Positions 24,641 to 37,000 of a stretch of 64,000 bases of DNA are shown in pieces. The notes beneath the pieces are model-generated. The model worked only from the letters and a program-made list of their open reading frames with translations. It was not told the DNA's origin and did no database searches. The stretch comes from Hemicentrotus pulcherrimus (lineage: Eukaryota; Echinodermata; Echinoidea; Camarodonta; Strongylocentrotidae): NCBI GenBank assembly GCA_003118195.1, contig BEXV01000952.1:69910-133909 (forward strand), given 5' to 3'. How positions within the stretch are numbered: position 1 is the stretch's first letter; each line of letters begins with the position of its first letter. Position numbers and translations under genes: made by a program.

Positions 24641-26518
24641 GATTGCAGTTTTTTTTCCACATGCTCTTGGAGAGACCACGTAATATTGAAAGTCAACGAA
24701 CAGTTCTTGGTTATTCTTGCAATTTACAAAACTCGCCTATTTTGATAGCATACATTTTACTGGTGATGCCAAACATCTAACGTTTCAAGGTACAAAGAAA
24801 AATGTACATATTATGTCGTTATTACCTCACGAGAGATTTTTCCTTTAATTTCATATCCGATATTTAAAAAAAAAAAATCCAAACCTCAAAGTCATTGTTT
24901 GATTGACGTGTATCGGGAAAGCTGATGAGTATTATTATCTGAAACAACTATGTGTTTATTATGAGAATACATCCAACAAGTTGATTTTTAAACGAAATCT
25001 ATTTCATATAAAATACCAGAATGCCGATGAAAGGCATTTAAACGATGAGTGTAACGCTCATATTAACGTCCCATTAATCTTCTTTTAATAACAGGTGAAA
25101 TGTGTGTTTGTTTGGATTGATAAAAATCTTATGCCTGAACATTTGCCGAAAATAAAATTTAAGAGAAATGAACTGTCATTGATGAATCAAAAAGGTAAGC
25201 TGTACGCCATTTATCATGCGGGCTGCCAGTCATTCTTGATAAATCATTCAATCAATCAATCAATTAATCTAAACCACAAATGAGGTATTCTAAAATGAAG
25301 ATTTCAAAACGTATACGGCATCACTGCGTAACACTTACAAGATGCAACATGCACATGTTGTAACGAAAATGTGGAAACAAAGAAATATTATCTAACGCTG
25401 GAAAATGCCAAGGTCAATACGCAGCTAAGAAAGGGAAGAATGCCTATACTATTTGAACGTGAACGCGGACAACTTTGTTGGATACGAGAAAAACCATGGC
25501 AACAAAATATTTCAATGAAATCGATGAAATAGTCCTATATAGTCTGGACTTTCAGACTCCTTGGTATTTGCAGTGAGTATCGTATCACTCTCTTAAACAT
25601 GATGGTCACGTTTGGTCATAGCACCTGGCGAATTTGGTAATGCTCCCGATTTCGTATCACATTACATATTTATGTGAGTCGTCTATATGTTGTCAGCCTG
25701 TCTGATTTGCTGTCTGTTTGGTCTCTCTCTCTCTCTCTCCCCCTCTCTTAGTACTTATTAATTATCAACATGTTCATCTCTATTTTATATCTGGTTATCT
25801 TGACATCATTCTAACCTCACCCCTTCTCCCCCCCCCTCCCTCTCTCTCTCTCTCGGCATCTTCCTCCTTCGCCCCTCTTACTTTTCTATTCCACTCGGAT
25901 CTGTTAACCTTATCGGATGTCGCCTTGTTCGTTTGGCGCCTTGCCCGTCGTCCATTTAGTGCCCCACTAACGTAATACCATCAATAGGCGGACCTTTATT
26001 CAACTACGAATAAAAGGTCTGCACTCCTACACACATATTGAACTTAACGAGGCCAGAGCTGCGTGGAAATGGCATGTAAAAGAACGGCTAATGATCGATA
26101 AGATATGGCCACCCTCTTGTCGACGATGATGTACTCAATGCATGACTTGAAATAAAAGAAGGAAACGCTTTACATCTTAAATTAATTATAGGAACAACAG
26201 AAATGACAACAATATTCTAAAAACTGAAGTGTTGCATCACCATTTAAAAATGCATAGGAATGACCACCTTTTCACAAGAGGTATAGATTAACACTTGAAC
26301 ATGCTGGATCCAACACTTAAAAGGTTAAATCTCGCACATAGATATAGTATAAACCTTACATTTTAAAAAAAGTTGTCAATCCTCGGCCCTTTAAATGGTG
26401 ATTTGGCACTTAGTTTTTAAATTAAACAACTTACAACAAATATTACAACAACCAAGAATACTCTAAATCGACAATATTGTTTTAGAAAAACTGTTGCGCA
26501 TGCCTGTTAAATAGATGA

Positions 26519-26646
26519 AGATATTAGAGACTTTTAGATTTGCGTGGACTAATACGTGTGACGTCCATTAAGGCGGTGCATTAAAAGGACGTCGATCGTA
26601 GCATAAACCTATTGTCTTCGTGCGAATCTAAAAGTCACTAATATCT
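26519..26646. mobile_element. Small foldback element, second copy
   Basis: Identical to 18645-18772 through the large duplication. Confidence 0.65.
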
Positions 26647-27039
26647 CAATGATGTACTTCACTATAATGTTATGATACTGCGGTGTATCCAGCGTATGAC
26701 GTGAACCAAACGTACGCCCCCATCCAGTTTGACGCCCCCTCCTCCTGGGTAAACAAATAATACTGCGAGTCTATTCTGATAGACCGTCTCCAATCGCTCA
26801 TCAATTACCGGATACGCTACTATAATAACGTACAAAAGTTATTTTTAATGTGCATGCATATCGATGGACAAACGTAAATACATAATACCAGCCTTGAACC
26901 GTGAGTTCAACACACCCAACAATACAGCGGCCATGTTTAGCCGGATACATTACCCGAGACCCTGAAAACCTAACTCCACTTCTAATCATGGTACGGCAGC
27001 TTAGCCGGTATGGATTCCGATTGAAAAGAATGTAACGTT

Positions 27040-27585
27040 AAACCAGACTATACAGATTCCTAGTTTTTAGATTGGTATGACAAATCATCCCCGGTCACAC
27101 TGACAACACTGACAATGCGACACCAAAACGATAACAAAACAAAAAAAAACGAACATGAGTACCAATGATTGTTAATATAAAAAGAAAATATGAGAGGATC
27201 GGTCGGTTTTGAATCAGTTTGGCGGTGTGACTGAGGTATCTGGAGCATGAGGGCATGATCGATACTATACAGATCCTTGTTCCCAGATTGTTAAAACCGG
27301 TCATACCCTGTCACACTGATGACAGGCCGGCATCAGACCGAATATATTATTACAGCTGCAGTATCTCAAATGGCAGAGAATCGGTCGGTTTGGAATCGGA
27401 TTGGCGGTGTGACAGAGGTATCTGAGGTATAAACCAGACTATACAACTCACTGGATTTTACATTAGTATGACTGATATCCCAATTACACCGGCAAGATCA
27501 ACACGAGACCGATAACAGACAGAACGTAACATTTTAGTTCCCCAAAATGTCCAAGAATCGGTTTGGGGGTGTAACTGAGGTTTGA
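27040..27585. repeat. Three-unit diverged tandem array, second copy
   Basis: Identical to 19166-19711 through the large duplication. Confidence 0.7.
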
Positions 27586-28611
27586 TTACACGCACAAGAC
27601 AGCTACTTCCTCGTTCCTTACTTCTTGTTCCGATTCTAATTTAATTATAGAAAATGTCGACTCATAACAATATTTTAAACATCAACATGTTCAAATTTGA
27701 TCAAATATAAGGTCCTTCCCAATTCGGAAATAAATATCAATTCGGGAAGAGAGCATTAATCTCAGCTACATCTCACTGTTTTCGCACATTCTGCATCAGC
27801 AAGACCATTCATGAATATTTGAATTAATGACGCTTCAACGTGCTGACGATGTGACGATTTAAGAGAAATTAAATGTGAACACTTACCATGCAAGTTCTGA
27901 TATTGTCATTAAAAGGGACCTCTCTTGGTGGTATTTCTGTAAAATATTGAGAACAAATGAATAAATCGTTAACGTCCGTCGTTTGAAGAAAAACAAAAAA
28001 CTTATTGCAAAATGTGAAAATGTTAGAGAAGTACATTCTGAAAAGTACACCATAATGTTCTGTAAAATATAATAGAAAAAAAATCACATGTCTCTCCTGC
28101 ATTCTTTTTAAAGAACTGATGTGAACATTTTAAAAGGGATCTGATATCTTGAAACTAAGAAACAACTTCAATTTTCTTGAAGAGTATTTTCTCTGACTAA
28201 TACTTGTATTTTGCTGCAGCGGATTTGTCCGAGCAAATTTTCACTAATTTACCTGTAATCTGAAATGAATATTGTACATAATTGGTTTGTGGGTAAACCA
28301 TTTCCTTTCCATTCTCATTTATTTTTAAAGCCCTCAACCTAAGAATTCATCGCTACATGGTCACTAAATACCATATTTTTGTTTATTACACCAGTATATT
28401 TCTACTGTATTAGCTTATGGATATGTTGATTACGCATAGCGATTACTGTCTTTTCGTGTTCTTTGCCCAATTGTAGTGGTCTTTCGTTTTCCTGCATTAC
28501 ATGTAGTTTTAGGTAAATATTTATCACATTAATGTGAGGAAATCCTTAAAGTGAGCGCTTTGGGGGACTGGCAGAATTCGGATACCAACGTTAAACAAGA
28601 AGCTATTATCA

Positions 28612-28696
28612 TAATCACCATCATCATCATCATCATCACCATTACCATCATCATCACCATCATCACCACTATCATCATCATCATCATCATCATCAG
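28612..28696. repeat. (ATC)n microsatellite, second copy
   Basis: The same tract as at 20738-20822. The identical unit count in an unstable microsatellite adds to the case that the large duplication is an assembly artefact. Confidence 0.95.
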
Positions 28697-31600
28697 TATC
28701 ATCAGCATCTTCAATTATATAGCTTGATGTTGGTTGGGTATAAACAAACCACGTTTTAAACCTTAATGTTGTTTGTAGCTATCGCCACCACACTATCAAT
28801 CATACACTTCATTCTGTCAAGATACATTACGTCATAGAGCATTCCAAAATGTCGACAGTCTTGTGTATTTAGGAGAAGTGATTTACAAGTAGCTTTACCG
28901 TGTTCGTATATCATCCTCAAGTATGTTTTCAGATACGGCACAAATGCTACCTAGTCGGTATCGAGCATTTGTGTTAGCTGCCTAAGGTGTTAGTCAGAGT
29001 ATGGTAGGTAGTTTAAATCTATCAAAAATAATCGATATTTTAGTGCAGATATAATCATAAAAAAGATGTAGAAATAACAACAACGCTAGCAACAACATCG
29101 GCCATTAACTATTGAAAGAAATTTTTGAAAAATAAAGTAATCTTCATTTTAATGAAGGACTTTCCTATATAAAATACTTTGTATTTAATCATTCAAAATA
29201 TCATTTTTTTTTTCGCTACCAATTATTCCAAGTAAGATCGAAAAACGCATTTCTGCATTAAGTACAATCATGTCATGAACTCTGACGCTCGGCAGATTTT
29301 TAGAAATGAGGTTTCAAATGTCATATCAGACGACTTCAGACGTGCGTGATTGTTGAAAGTGTATCAACGATTCCTATCTATAAGACAGGAACAAGAACTC
29401 CAAGCAAAACCTTTAAATTAGAGGAGTTTATCCTCGCTTGGGATGACATTAGAAGTGATTTGACAAGCTTAAATCAGGGCAGACGACACCCAGTGGATGT
29501 TAATAATGAATTATTATCAGATCGTGTGCGGCAATGGGGTATGAAGCTTTTCACACTCCGGTGCTAATTCATTTCGGAGAGGCAGACACTTCGGATTGGC
29601 TGCCGCTATAAATCAGCAGCGCCAAGGGTTGCCCGTCTCTTTCACATGGACCATAGCCAGGCAGGATGGTGATGCCCTGGAGGCATCTCACCGATGCTAC
29701 CTGCTTGGTTGGCCTTCGAGAAACCTCAAGACTCCTTTTTATCGTCAGGTAATACAGCCTGCGGCGCGATGAACGGGGAGGGAAATTATCCCAGGGGTGT
29801 CGCAATTGGAAATCCAAACCCGCCAAAAAGAGAATCCTTTTTTTTTTTTCAGGACGAAATGTTAATCAGCGGTGGTGACATTTCAAAGCACATCCAAGCT
29901 AGATGTGGAATTACTTTTAAACAGGTTTTCATCAATAGCGGAAGTAGAATACCGGTAATAGAATTCTTTCCATTCGCAATCGAGCCAAATTATTCAGAAG
30001 CAGTAACGGCAATGTCTACATTTTGAAACGGAACTTTGCTACATGTTAAATACTTTTTACATCCATTTGAACGAGTATTATGGTACAAATATAACATATT
30101 AAAGTACTTTTTCTAAATATATCATGATTATCAACGAATGTTTTAACAAGTATCATGAATTATCTTTTTTTTTTCTAAAGCCCCACTGTCCTACTTGTAG
30201 CTACTTTCTCCCTCTTTTCTTCCATGAACCTCGCTGTGTGGACTCATCCCTTCTGGCCCAGTAGTATTGACGGTCTTTAAAATCATAAAATGTAGGAAAT
30301 TTAATTTGCGCGTTGTAACGAAGATAACCCAAATCAAGATGCATACACCGATTTAATCAATCTTTGGCAAAAAGAAAGAAAGAAATACAAAAAGGAAGTA
30401 TTCATTTGAAGTAATTAAAGATGTTACTAGGCACCTAACAAAGATTTGTACATTAAATTTGATTAAATTACGAATATTGTCTATTCAGGAAACTTCCAAG
30501 TCTTGCTCACGTCTCTTAAATTAAAAATAATGCTACTTTTCACAATCCTATGTTACAAGAGAATAAGGTCCGGAAAGAATGAGAAATGCGTACTTTGAAA
30601 ATATAAAATTGGATTCTATTCCGATTCTAAATCTTTGAAACCATGTATATCAGAGCGTCTCATCGACAGTCAGGAAAAGGGGACGAAGAATAAGATTTTT
30701 TTTTTTTTTTGCCGAGAGATATTTCGCTCCCAATTATTAATCGCATCGATCAGTTGGGCATCGGAGGTTGCCAAGTAATTCGAACTTTTATTTATTTGGT
30801 ATTGATTTTATGATCCCTGACATTTTGGGTAATGGAACATTTCATGCCATTGGAAAGAGGAAGTACTGACATATTGGATATACACAGACAGAAGATCACC
30901 GAGTTCACTCTAACACAGAATTAAGGGAAAGGCAAAAGGTTGAATTAAATGAATTACTTCTTCTTTTCATTTCCCCGTGATTCTTATTTTGTAGAAAAAA
31001 ATAATAACGAGAAGAGATAACTGTAAAGGAATGAATACTGCAAATTGTACAAAACAAGGTAAATACATTATACAAATAGTACTAATAAATATAAAATTAT
31101 CTCACAAAGGGAATAAATACAATATATCTTGCTCTTCAGACTATACGTACAGATAACTTTTTCTTCAGTATCCACCTGTTCGGTATTTTGGTTCAGATAA
31201 CGTACATCATCATCATCGTCCCCCAAAACACGTTAAATTTACAGCAAAATCAGACGTCCAACCATACATATTTCCAGGGTGGATACCTTAACTACAACAG
31301 ACCATGAAGTGATTTTGATACCGCCACTGGATTATGAATCTTATCGCCGAGCCGATCATAATCTGTAACAATTATTATTGTTGCAATATCCTTAGGTATA
31401 TTCTTGCAAGGATACTGACATACCAGGGCATGGTCTTCCCAAGGCTCTTGTTAAACATTTTTAGTCTTGATATTACTTCAGAACATCTAGTGTATCCTAT
31501 TCAATACAATGTAACATGAATCCTTCCCAACAGACGGCGTGCCAAAAGAACATTCGATACTTTCTCTGACAATATATAGCTCCTACCGTCGGCAGACGAC

Positions 31601-31962
31601 CCGTGTTCTAAGCCCGGCTGTTTCAACCACGCTTGACTCGTGCTACAATTTGCATACCCCTGTCTTCTGGTGAAAACAACTTGATTATAGCCCCAGTCTA
31701 CGCTCCTTCACCACTTCCAAGAGATAAGATGCCGAGGAACCTTTTTCCCCATCTCGTTTTTCATCTCCGGTAGACGAAAGGGGGCACCGAGTTGAGTGTG
31801 TATGGCGTGAAGCTCTTGAAAAATAATTTGTTTGTACTGCTCCTCATGTGTTACCCCCAAATGTAACTCTATGCGTAATTTCTAATATCTAGATTGGATT
31901 GCGCTCGTGATGGGTTTCCGCCGCTGTTAGGCCTATGCTAAACTCCCCTCTATAAAGAAGGA

Positions 31963-32155
31963 GAAGAGAGAGCGAGAGAGAGAGCGAGAGGGAGAGGGTG
32001 GTGAGAGATGAGAGACAGAGAGGGGGAGAGAGGGGAAGTTGAGATAGATAGACTAAAGAGAGTGATAGAGAGAGAGAGAGAAAGAGAAAGAATACGAGAG
32101 AGGGAGAGAGAAAGGGAAAGAGAGAGAGAGAGCTGAGAGTAAGGGAGAGAGAGGG
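31963..32155 (+). repeat. Long purine (GA)-rich tract
   Basis: About 190 bp of almost pure purine on the plus strand, mostly GA with GGGA and AAAG variants. Copy 1 of the large duplication stops at its left edge. The 153-codon minus-strand frame through it is a Ser/Leu/Pro-rich product of the CT strand and not a gene. Such tracts can form triplex DNA and often stop assembly. Confidence 0.95.
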
Positions 32156-32199
32156 AGGACGATGACGAGGGGGATGGGTGCAGAAGACCAAAAGGAAAT

Positions 32200-34325
32200 C
32201 TTCAACATTGCATTTTTGCGCGATCCCCAGGGTATGGAATTTGAGAAGAGTGATGCTGACACCACGTGACGTGCGTGGTGTTGCCTCATGTACAAGCATT
32301 ACTCCCGATATCTCTCCCCCTCCCTTTTCTTTCTTTATCCCCCTCTCCATCTAAATAACTCTCTTTTCTCTCTTTCTTTATCGCTTTTTATCCGCCCTGC
32401 CACCCAACATCCGCTATGATTAGACCGGTATCGGTACCTCCGAAGTTTTTCGTTTGGCGTTCATTACATTAACTCGGCATTGATACAGCTGCATTCGCAA
32501 TCAGTATAACTGATTTGCTTCATTACTCGTCAATATTGCAGGCGAGGGGGACCTGAAAGACAATTTGAACAGTGAATGGATAGTCTGAATTTAAGTGGGT
32601 CAACCATTTTCATACCAAATTAAGTTTGCATGATCGTACAACACAGACAAGTAGTGGCTTTCTTCTTGGTATATATGTTTTTTCTTCATTCCTGATAAAC
32701 CGAATACGGAGACAGGAAGTCCAATTTCTGTAATCGAGTGACCTTCGAACTGTATATGAAAATTGATAGCAACATGTTTTATGCAAGGAACCTTGCAGGA
32801 AATAGATTACGAGAGTGAAGCGGAGATTTATACCATTTTCATCTCTGCGGCCGCGAAGTTCACGTCACAAAACCAATCAAAAACTGAATCGAACTCATCC
32901 TAATGCCATCTCCCGTTCCACAAAGTTCAGAGAGGATACGGGCCAATTCAATTAAAACAATACAATAACGAATAACAACGTCAAGTCCCACATAGCAGGA
33001 GATAATGGCAGATTCGTTTTCAATGTCCCCAGAATTAATTGGCATGTGGGGGAAATCCATAATGTATTAGTAGGTTATTAATATTTCTAAAATATAGATT
33101 AGTTTATTAATGAAATAAGTAGAGAAGGTCGTTACTCTTTTCTACACACGGCACGATGTATGGTGTCGTTGACATAATCTACAAAAATATAACGGTATTG
33201 TGTATAGTAAAGGTGTGAATTATTCAGTTATTTTTGTGGTTAACAATATAAGGTTATGCTGGTATCTGGCCATTTTCATATTAATTCGAAACTCACTTGA
33301 TAACAGAAATTTGATTTCAAGAGGCGGTATTTTGTCGGACAATGAGGTCACGCAATATGGCCGGTATTAATAGTAATGGAGTTCAGAATGATGCAAAAAA
33401 GTCGAAACAAATACCAAACTCGTCGATTTTTACAATTCTTACAGACAGTCCATGCATACATGCCGAACTAATGAAGATATAACATTGTATTCAACGGCAT
33501 AAAACTAAGAAAACAACATCAAAAACTACAAAAAACCCGAACCGAAAACCTCCACAGCAAATAAGAGGTACGCAAAGTACAAGTTATAATATTTTATCGT
33601 AAACCACTGAATTTATATTGAGAAACATAACGTGACACATTTTGAAAATGATCTAAATAAAATCCGATTCGACACGAGCTTCCACACCCACTTCCCGACT
33701 GCTAAAAGTATTAAAAAGGATGATCATTTGTTTCGCAAATTATCCCAAATCACTCTCTGTTCCACCTACTTCATCGTTTGGGATTGGGAATGATAGGCCC
33801 TTTACAGAAGACTGCCTTTTTAAAATCATGGCATTGATGAACGGTTGGCCGCTGAGATGTTTTACGGACTATCAGCCATCCGCGGAAGATTAACATCAAA
33901 TTTGAGTGATGGCATGTCACATGCGCAGGAGCTTTTTACCATCGTTTTATTACCAGGGGCGGATGGAATTCTCTTCATCTTTGAATAAAGTTTTTGAAGG
34001 TAGGGGATAGATTGTTCAGGAAAGAAGTGATTCAGGGACGGAGAGAGACTCAAGTAGTTGTTTAAGTATGACTTGACAAATGCAAAAATGGTTGAAATCA
34101 ATATGAGATTGTGATTGTTAGCTCTTTTTTATTTTAAAGAAGGAAAGCGAAAAATGTAACCCTATCGCAAACGAAACGATCCAACTGCGATCCGACTAAA
34201 CATACCTCCGCAAAGTGCTGGGATCGTAGTCAGATCGTAACGAGTGCGCTGGAATTAAAGCCAGTCGAACACCACTTTGATAGGATTTCCAAATTAACCA
34301 ACATATCAGACGTGAAGAGTTAAGA
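32200..34325. other. No gene recognised
   Basis: AT-rich, apparently unique sequence. Short minus-strand frames at 32860-33060 and 33862-34101 have no recognisable product. A CCAATCA string at 32874 could be a CCAAT box, but no transcription unit is visible nearby. Confidence 0.45.
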
Positions 34326-34329
34326 GACT

Positions 34330-34627
34330 CGGCACTAATATCCTTTGGCAAGATATTTACCTGCACTTGCTACTCTCCACCCAGGTGTCAAATGGGTACC
34401 CGGTAGGATGCGAACGTTCATGTGGTTGGACGAGCAAGTGTGCGCCTGTAAAATGGTGACTGGCTTGAATGCTCCCCAGGGAGTGGAAAATGTGCACACG
34501 TTGTGTGCGGGCAAGCCTGAATCCGATGACCGGGGTAATAATATATATATGTAAAGCGCTAAGGCACATCGTTGGATCGGTGTATTGAGCGCTATATGAA
34601 AAAACCTGATTATTATTATTATTATTA
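34330..34627 (+). mobile_element. SINE-like retroelement with (ATT)n tail
   Basis: Ordered landmarks are GGCACTAATATCCTTTGGCA, CTCCACCCAGGTGTCAAATG, GGGTACCCGGTAGGATGCGA, GAATGCTCCCCAGGGAGTGG, GAATCCGATGACCGGGGTAA, TGTAAAGCGCTAAGGCACAT and GAGCGCTATATGAAAA, followed by an (ATT)n tail. The AAGCGCT ... AGCGCTATAT hairpin and ATT tail are typical of SINEs I recall from echinoderms and molluscs. The expected tRNA-like head is not recognisable here, so the copy is 5'-truncated or diverged. Frames on either strand (up to 155 codons) are incidental. Confidence 0.75.
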
Positions 34628-34639
34628 AAAGGGTACACA

Positions 34640-36720
34640 CCTTCATGAATGAGTTTACTCAATGCCATCTGTATAGTACAAACGAAATTGTGATGCAAGG
34701 CAGTTCTTCCTGACGGAAAAAATGACAAGTATGCATGAAATCGGGGACAGCCAAACGACCAAACTGACGTCACTACGATTCGCAGCCAATCTGGTCCTTT
34801 CTTCATCAGTTGGGATGCCACCAATGTCTAGAGAATGATGTTTTATTTCGAGGGGGTGTAATGAAACATTTTGGCAATAGAGACATTGTGTTATTTCAAA
34901 GGTATTTACGACGGTTCATCTCCTGCAGCGCCATATCCACACCTTTTGCTTTGTGTTTATTCCAGGGGTACTATTCTTAGCAATAACGACCGCTTCATCA
35001 CCCATTTTATCCCGTAACGATAGATAAATTATGCCCTATCCTTGAAGAGATTCGGTGATTTATGAAAACGACAGTGTGGAGATATTCCCTCAACATAATG
35101 TTACTTGCGAAAACAAGCACGGTAACAACATTGACCGACGAGGAATGAAAATGTCAGACGATCACATTCCGAGGCGAATGGAGGTCTCACTCGCGCCCTT
35201 TCACTTCTCGTTCCCGCCAAACTGATGGCAAGTAACTTTATTGGCGCGTCAGAACGGATCAAAGCAATAACGACATACATCGATGAAGATAGCGGGAAAA
35301 TTGGAAGCAATAAAAGAGATAACAATCATACCGTGCTAAGCCCAAACCCCCACTAAAGAGCGGCAATAAAAGTGAACAAGGGGCCGTTGTTTTAAAAGGT
35401 AATCGTCCTTACATTAAGGCAGAGAGCTTGAAGGTTGCCCCTCAGTCGCCAGAATTTTGACCCCTATGAGATTTGATAGATTCACTGCCCCACACCTAAT
35501 GGAATATATGCAAACGCCCTCGCCAACATTCTTAATCTTATTCTACTACTTTTCCCATGACAGGATTCTTTTGCCTTGTGGGTGTAATTTCTTTTCATCG
35601 GGCTCTCAATCATTTTACATTTCGTGTGTAGGTAAAGATGCATATCAAAAAGCTATTAAGGAAGCTAGTTGTTGTCCCCCACTGCATGCTATACACAATC
35701 AGTCAACACCGGTGATGTGTGAAGAAAGGGGGACGGCATGAGGGCTTTAATATACGATGTCCGCAACAATTAGCATCACCGTTCGGCCTTAACAAAATTT
35801 GTATGTGGCGTCTCTTTCCTGCTTTGGCAGTGAACTCTCTTGACGGGAGATTGCATTTGGAAGACGCGATGGAGCGAGATGTTGTGGCATTCCGATACAC
35901 GCTTCCTTATCCAATTTCAAGCGAATCGTATACGAACTTCCAGAAGTTTCAAGGCCTTAACCCCTCCTCTTTTTTTTCTTCTCTCTCTCTCTCTTTATAT
36001 TATATATCTCTCTTTCTTCCCCTTCTATTCGCTCTTCCTTCCGCTTTTTACTAATTATTTTCTCCACCAAGCATTTCTGTCTTTGGTGCGTCAAATGGAC
36101 ATTTTGTACGCAATTTACAGATGTTGATTTGGTTGCTGAGCCCGTCTGATATTCAAGACACCATAACTCCATACGTTAGAATGGACACGTCCAACCATTC
36201 ATCCGTCCGCCTCCCCCGCCTCTCTCTCTCTGTCTCTCTCTTTCCTGTCTTTAATATTCCGTTCCTTCACCTAAGATAGTGGCTACAATCCTTAGACAGA
36301 CAGGTTATTGATATAGTTATTGAAACAAAGGACAGACGATATCAGACCCACGCAAAACATGATTTTCATTTCTTTCAATTTGATGACGCGAGCAGAATCC
36401 GAAAAACGTCCAAACGTACCATATTGTCAACAACGTAGTCCTCAAATGAACATCTAATTGACATGCACTACTGCCTATATGACTTCATTTAGACATTTAA
36501 CTTATATGCTTCAGAACATCATTGACAAAGTTTTGATATATCATGTTGTTCCCACTCGTTGATACTTGTGTTTGAACCTTCATGTGACCGTATCAACTTA
36601 ATTATGATTCATTCGTTGACGTGCTTTCCTCGGTATTTTTTTTAATCCAAATTCCGTCTGGTATCAATTTTGTTTGTGAATGTTAAGCTTTATATCCGAC
36701 TGAAACGTGGATAGAGACCA
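34640..36720. other. No gene recognised; CT-rich microsatellites
   Basis: Contains short CT tracts near 35979-35996 and 36220-36242. The frames at 35457-35741, 35719-36054 and 35101-35325 (minus) overlap others and match no family. The last begins with the hydrophobic stretch MLSLLLLPIFPLSSS, which resembles a signal peptide by composition only. Confidence 0.45.
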
Positions 36721-36727
36721 AATGGTA

Positions 36728-37000
36728 ACCAGGGGAGTGTTTCACAAAGACTAAGATCGACTTAAGTTGGACTCCAACTATGGCAGAAGGTTCATACCAC
36801 TGTCTGCTCTCAACATTTACTGGCACATGTCTCTCAAGGGACGTACAAATCGTGGTCACAAATGTACAGAATGTACATTTTCAAGGAAAACAATATTATG
36901 TAAATTTCATAATGGCAAGAGCGACCGCTAGCATGAATGGCCTGCCCTAGTTCAAGTCCAACGTAAGGTGATCTTAGTCCCTTTTAGACACTCTCCAGGT
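36728..37000. mobile_element. Foldback or TIR element, about 273 bp
   Basis: The left end ACCAGGGGAGTGTTTCACAA and the reverse complement of the right end ACCTGGAGAGTGTCTAAAAG are imperfect inverted repeats. They continue for about 60 bp through GACTAAGATC(G/A)(A/C)CTTA and GTTGGACT. The interior is unique and non-coding. I recall GTGTTTCACAAAGACT-type ends in sea-urchin DNA transposons. No target-site duplication is obvious. Confidence 0.65.

Larger units (their letters stand above)
24110..31982 (+). repeat. 7,873-bp direct duplication, copy 2
   Basis: It starts directly after the N at 24109 and mirrors copy 1 base for base apart from the two substitutions noted there. It then continues through the (GA)n tract that terminates copy 1 into unique sequence. 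Features inside copy 1 at position x recur here at x + 7,874. If the duplication is false, one copy should be removed. Confidence 0.97.

Noticed and set aside
31889..32350. 153-codon minus-strand frame, among the longest in the window
   Set aside because: Its core is Ser/Leu/Pro-rich because it reads the CT strand of a GA microsatellite. It has no domain and overlaps another low-complexity frame.
34357..34824. 155-codon minus-strand frame
   Set aside because: It runs antisense through the SINE-like element and its (ATT)n tail (Asn-Asn-Asn run), so it is incidental.
35101..35325. Possible secreted protein because of a hydrophobic start on the minus strand
   Set aside because: The hydrophobic stretch alone is weak evidence. 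There is no mature-domain similarity, cysteine pattern or splice context.
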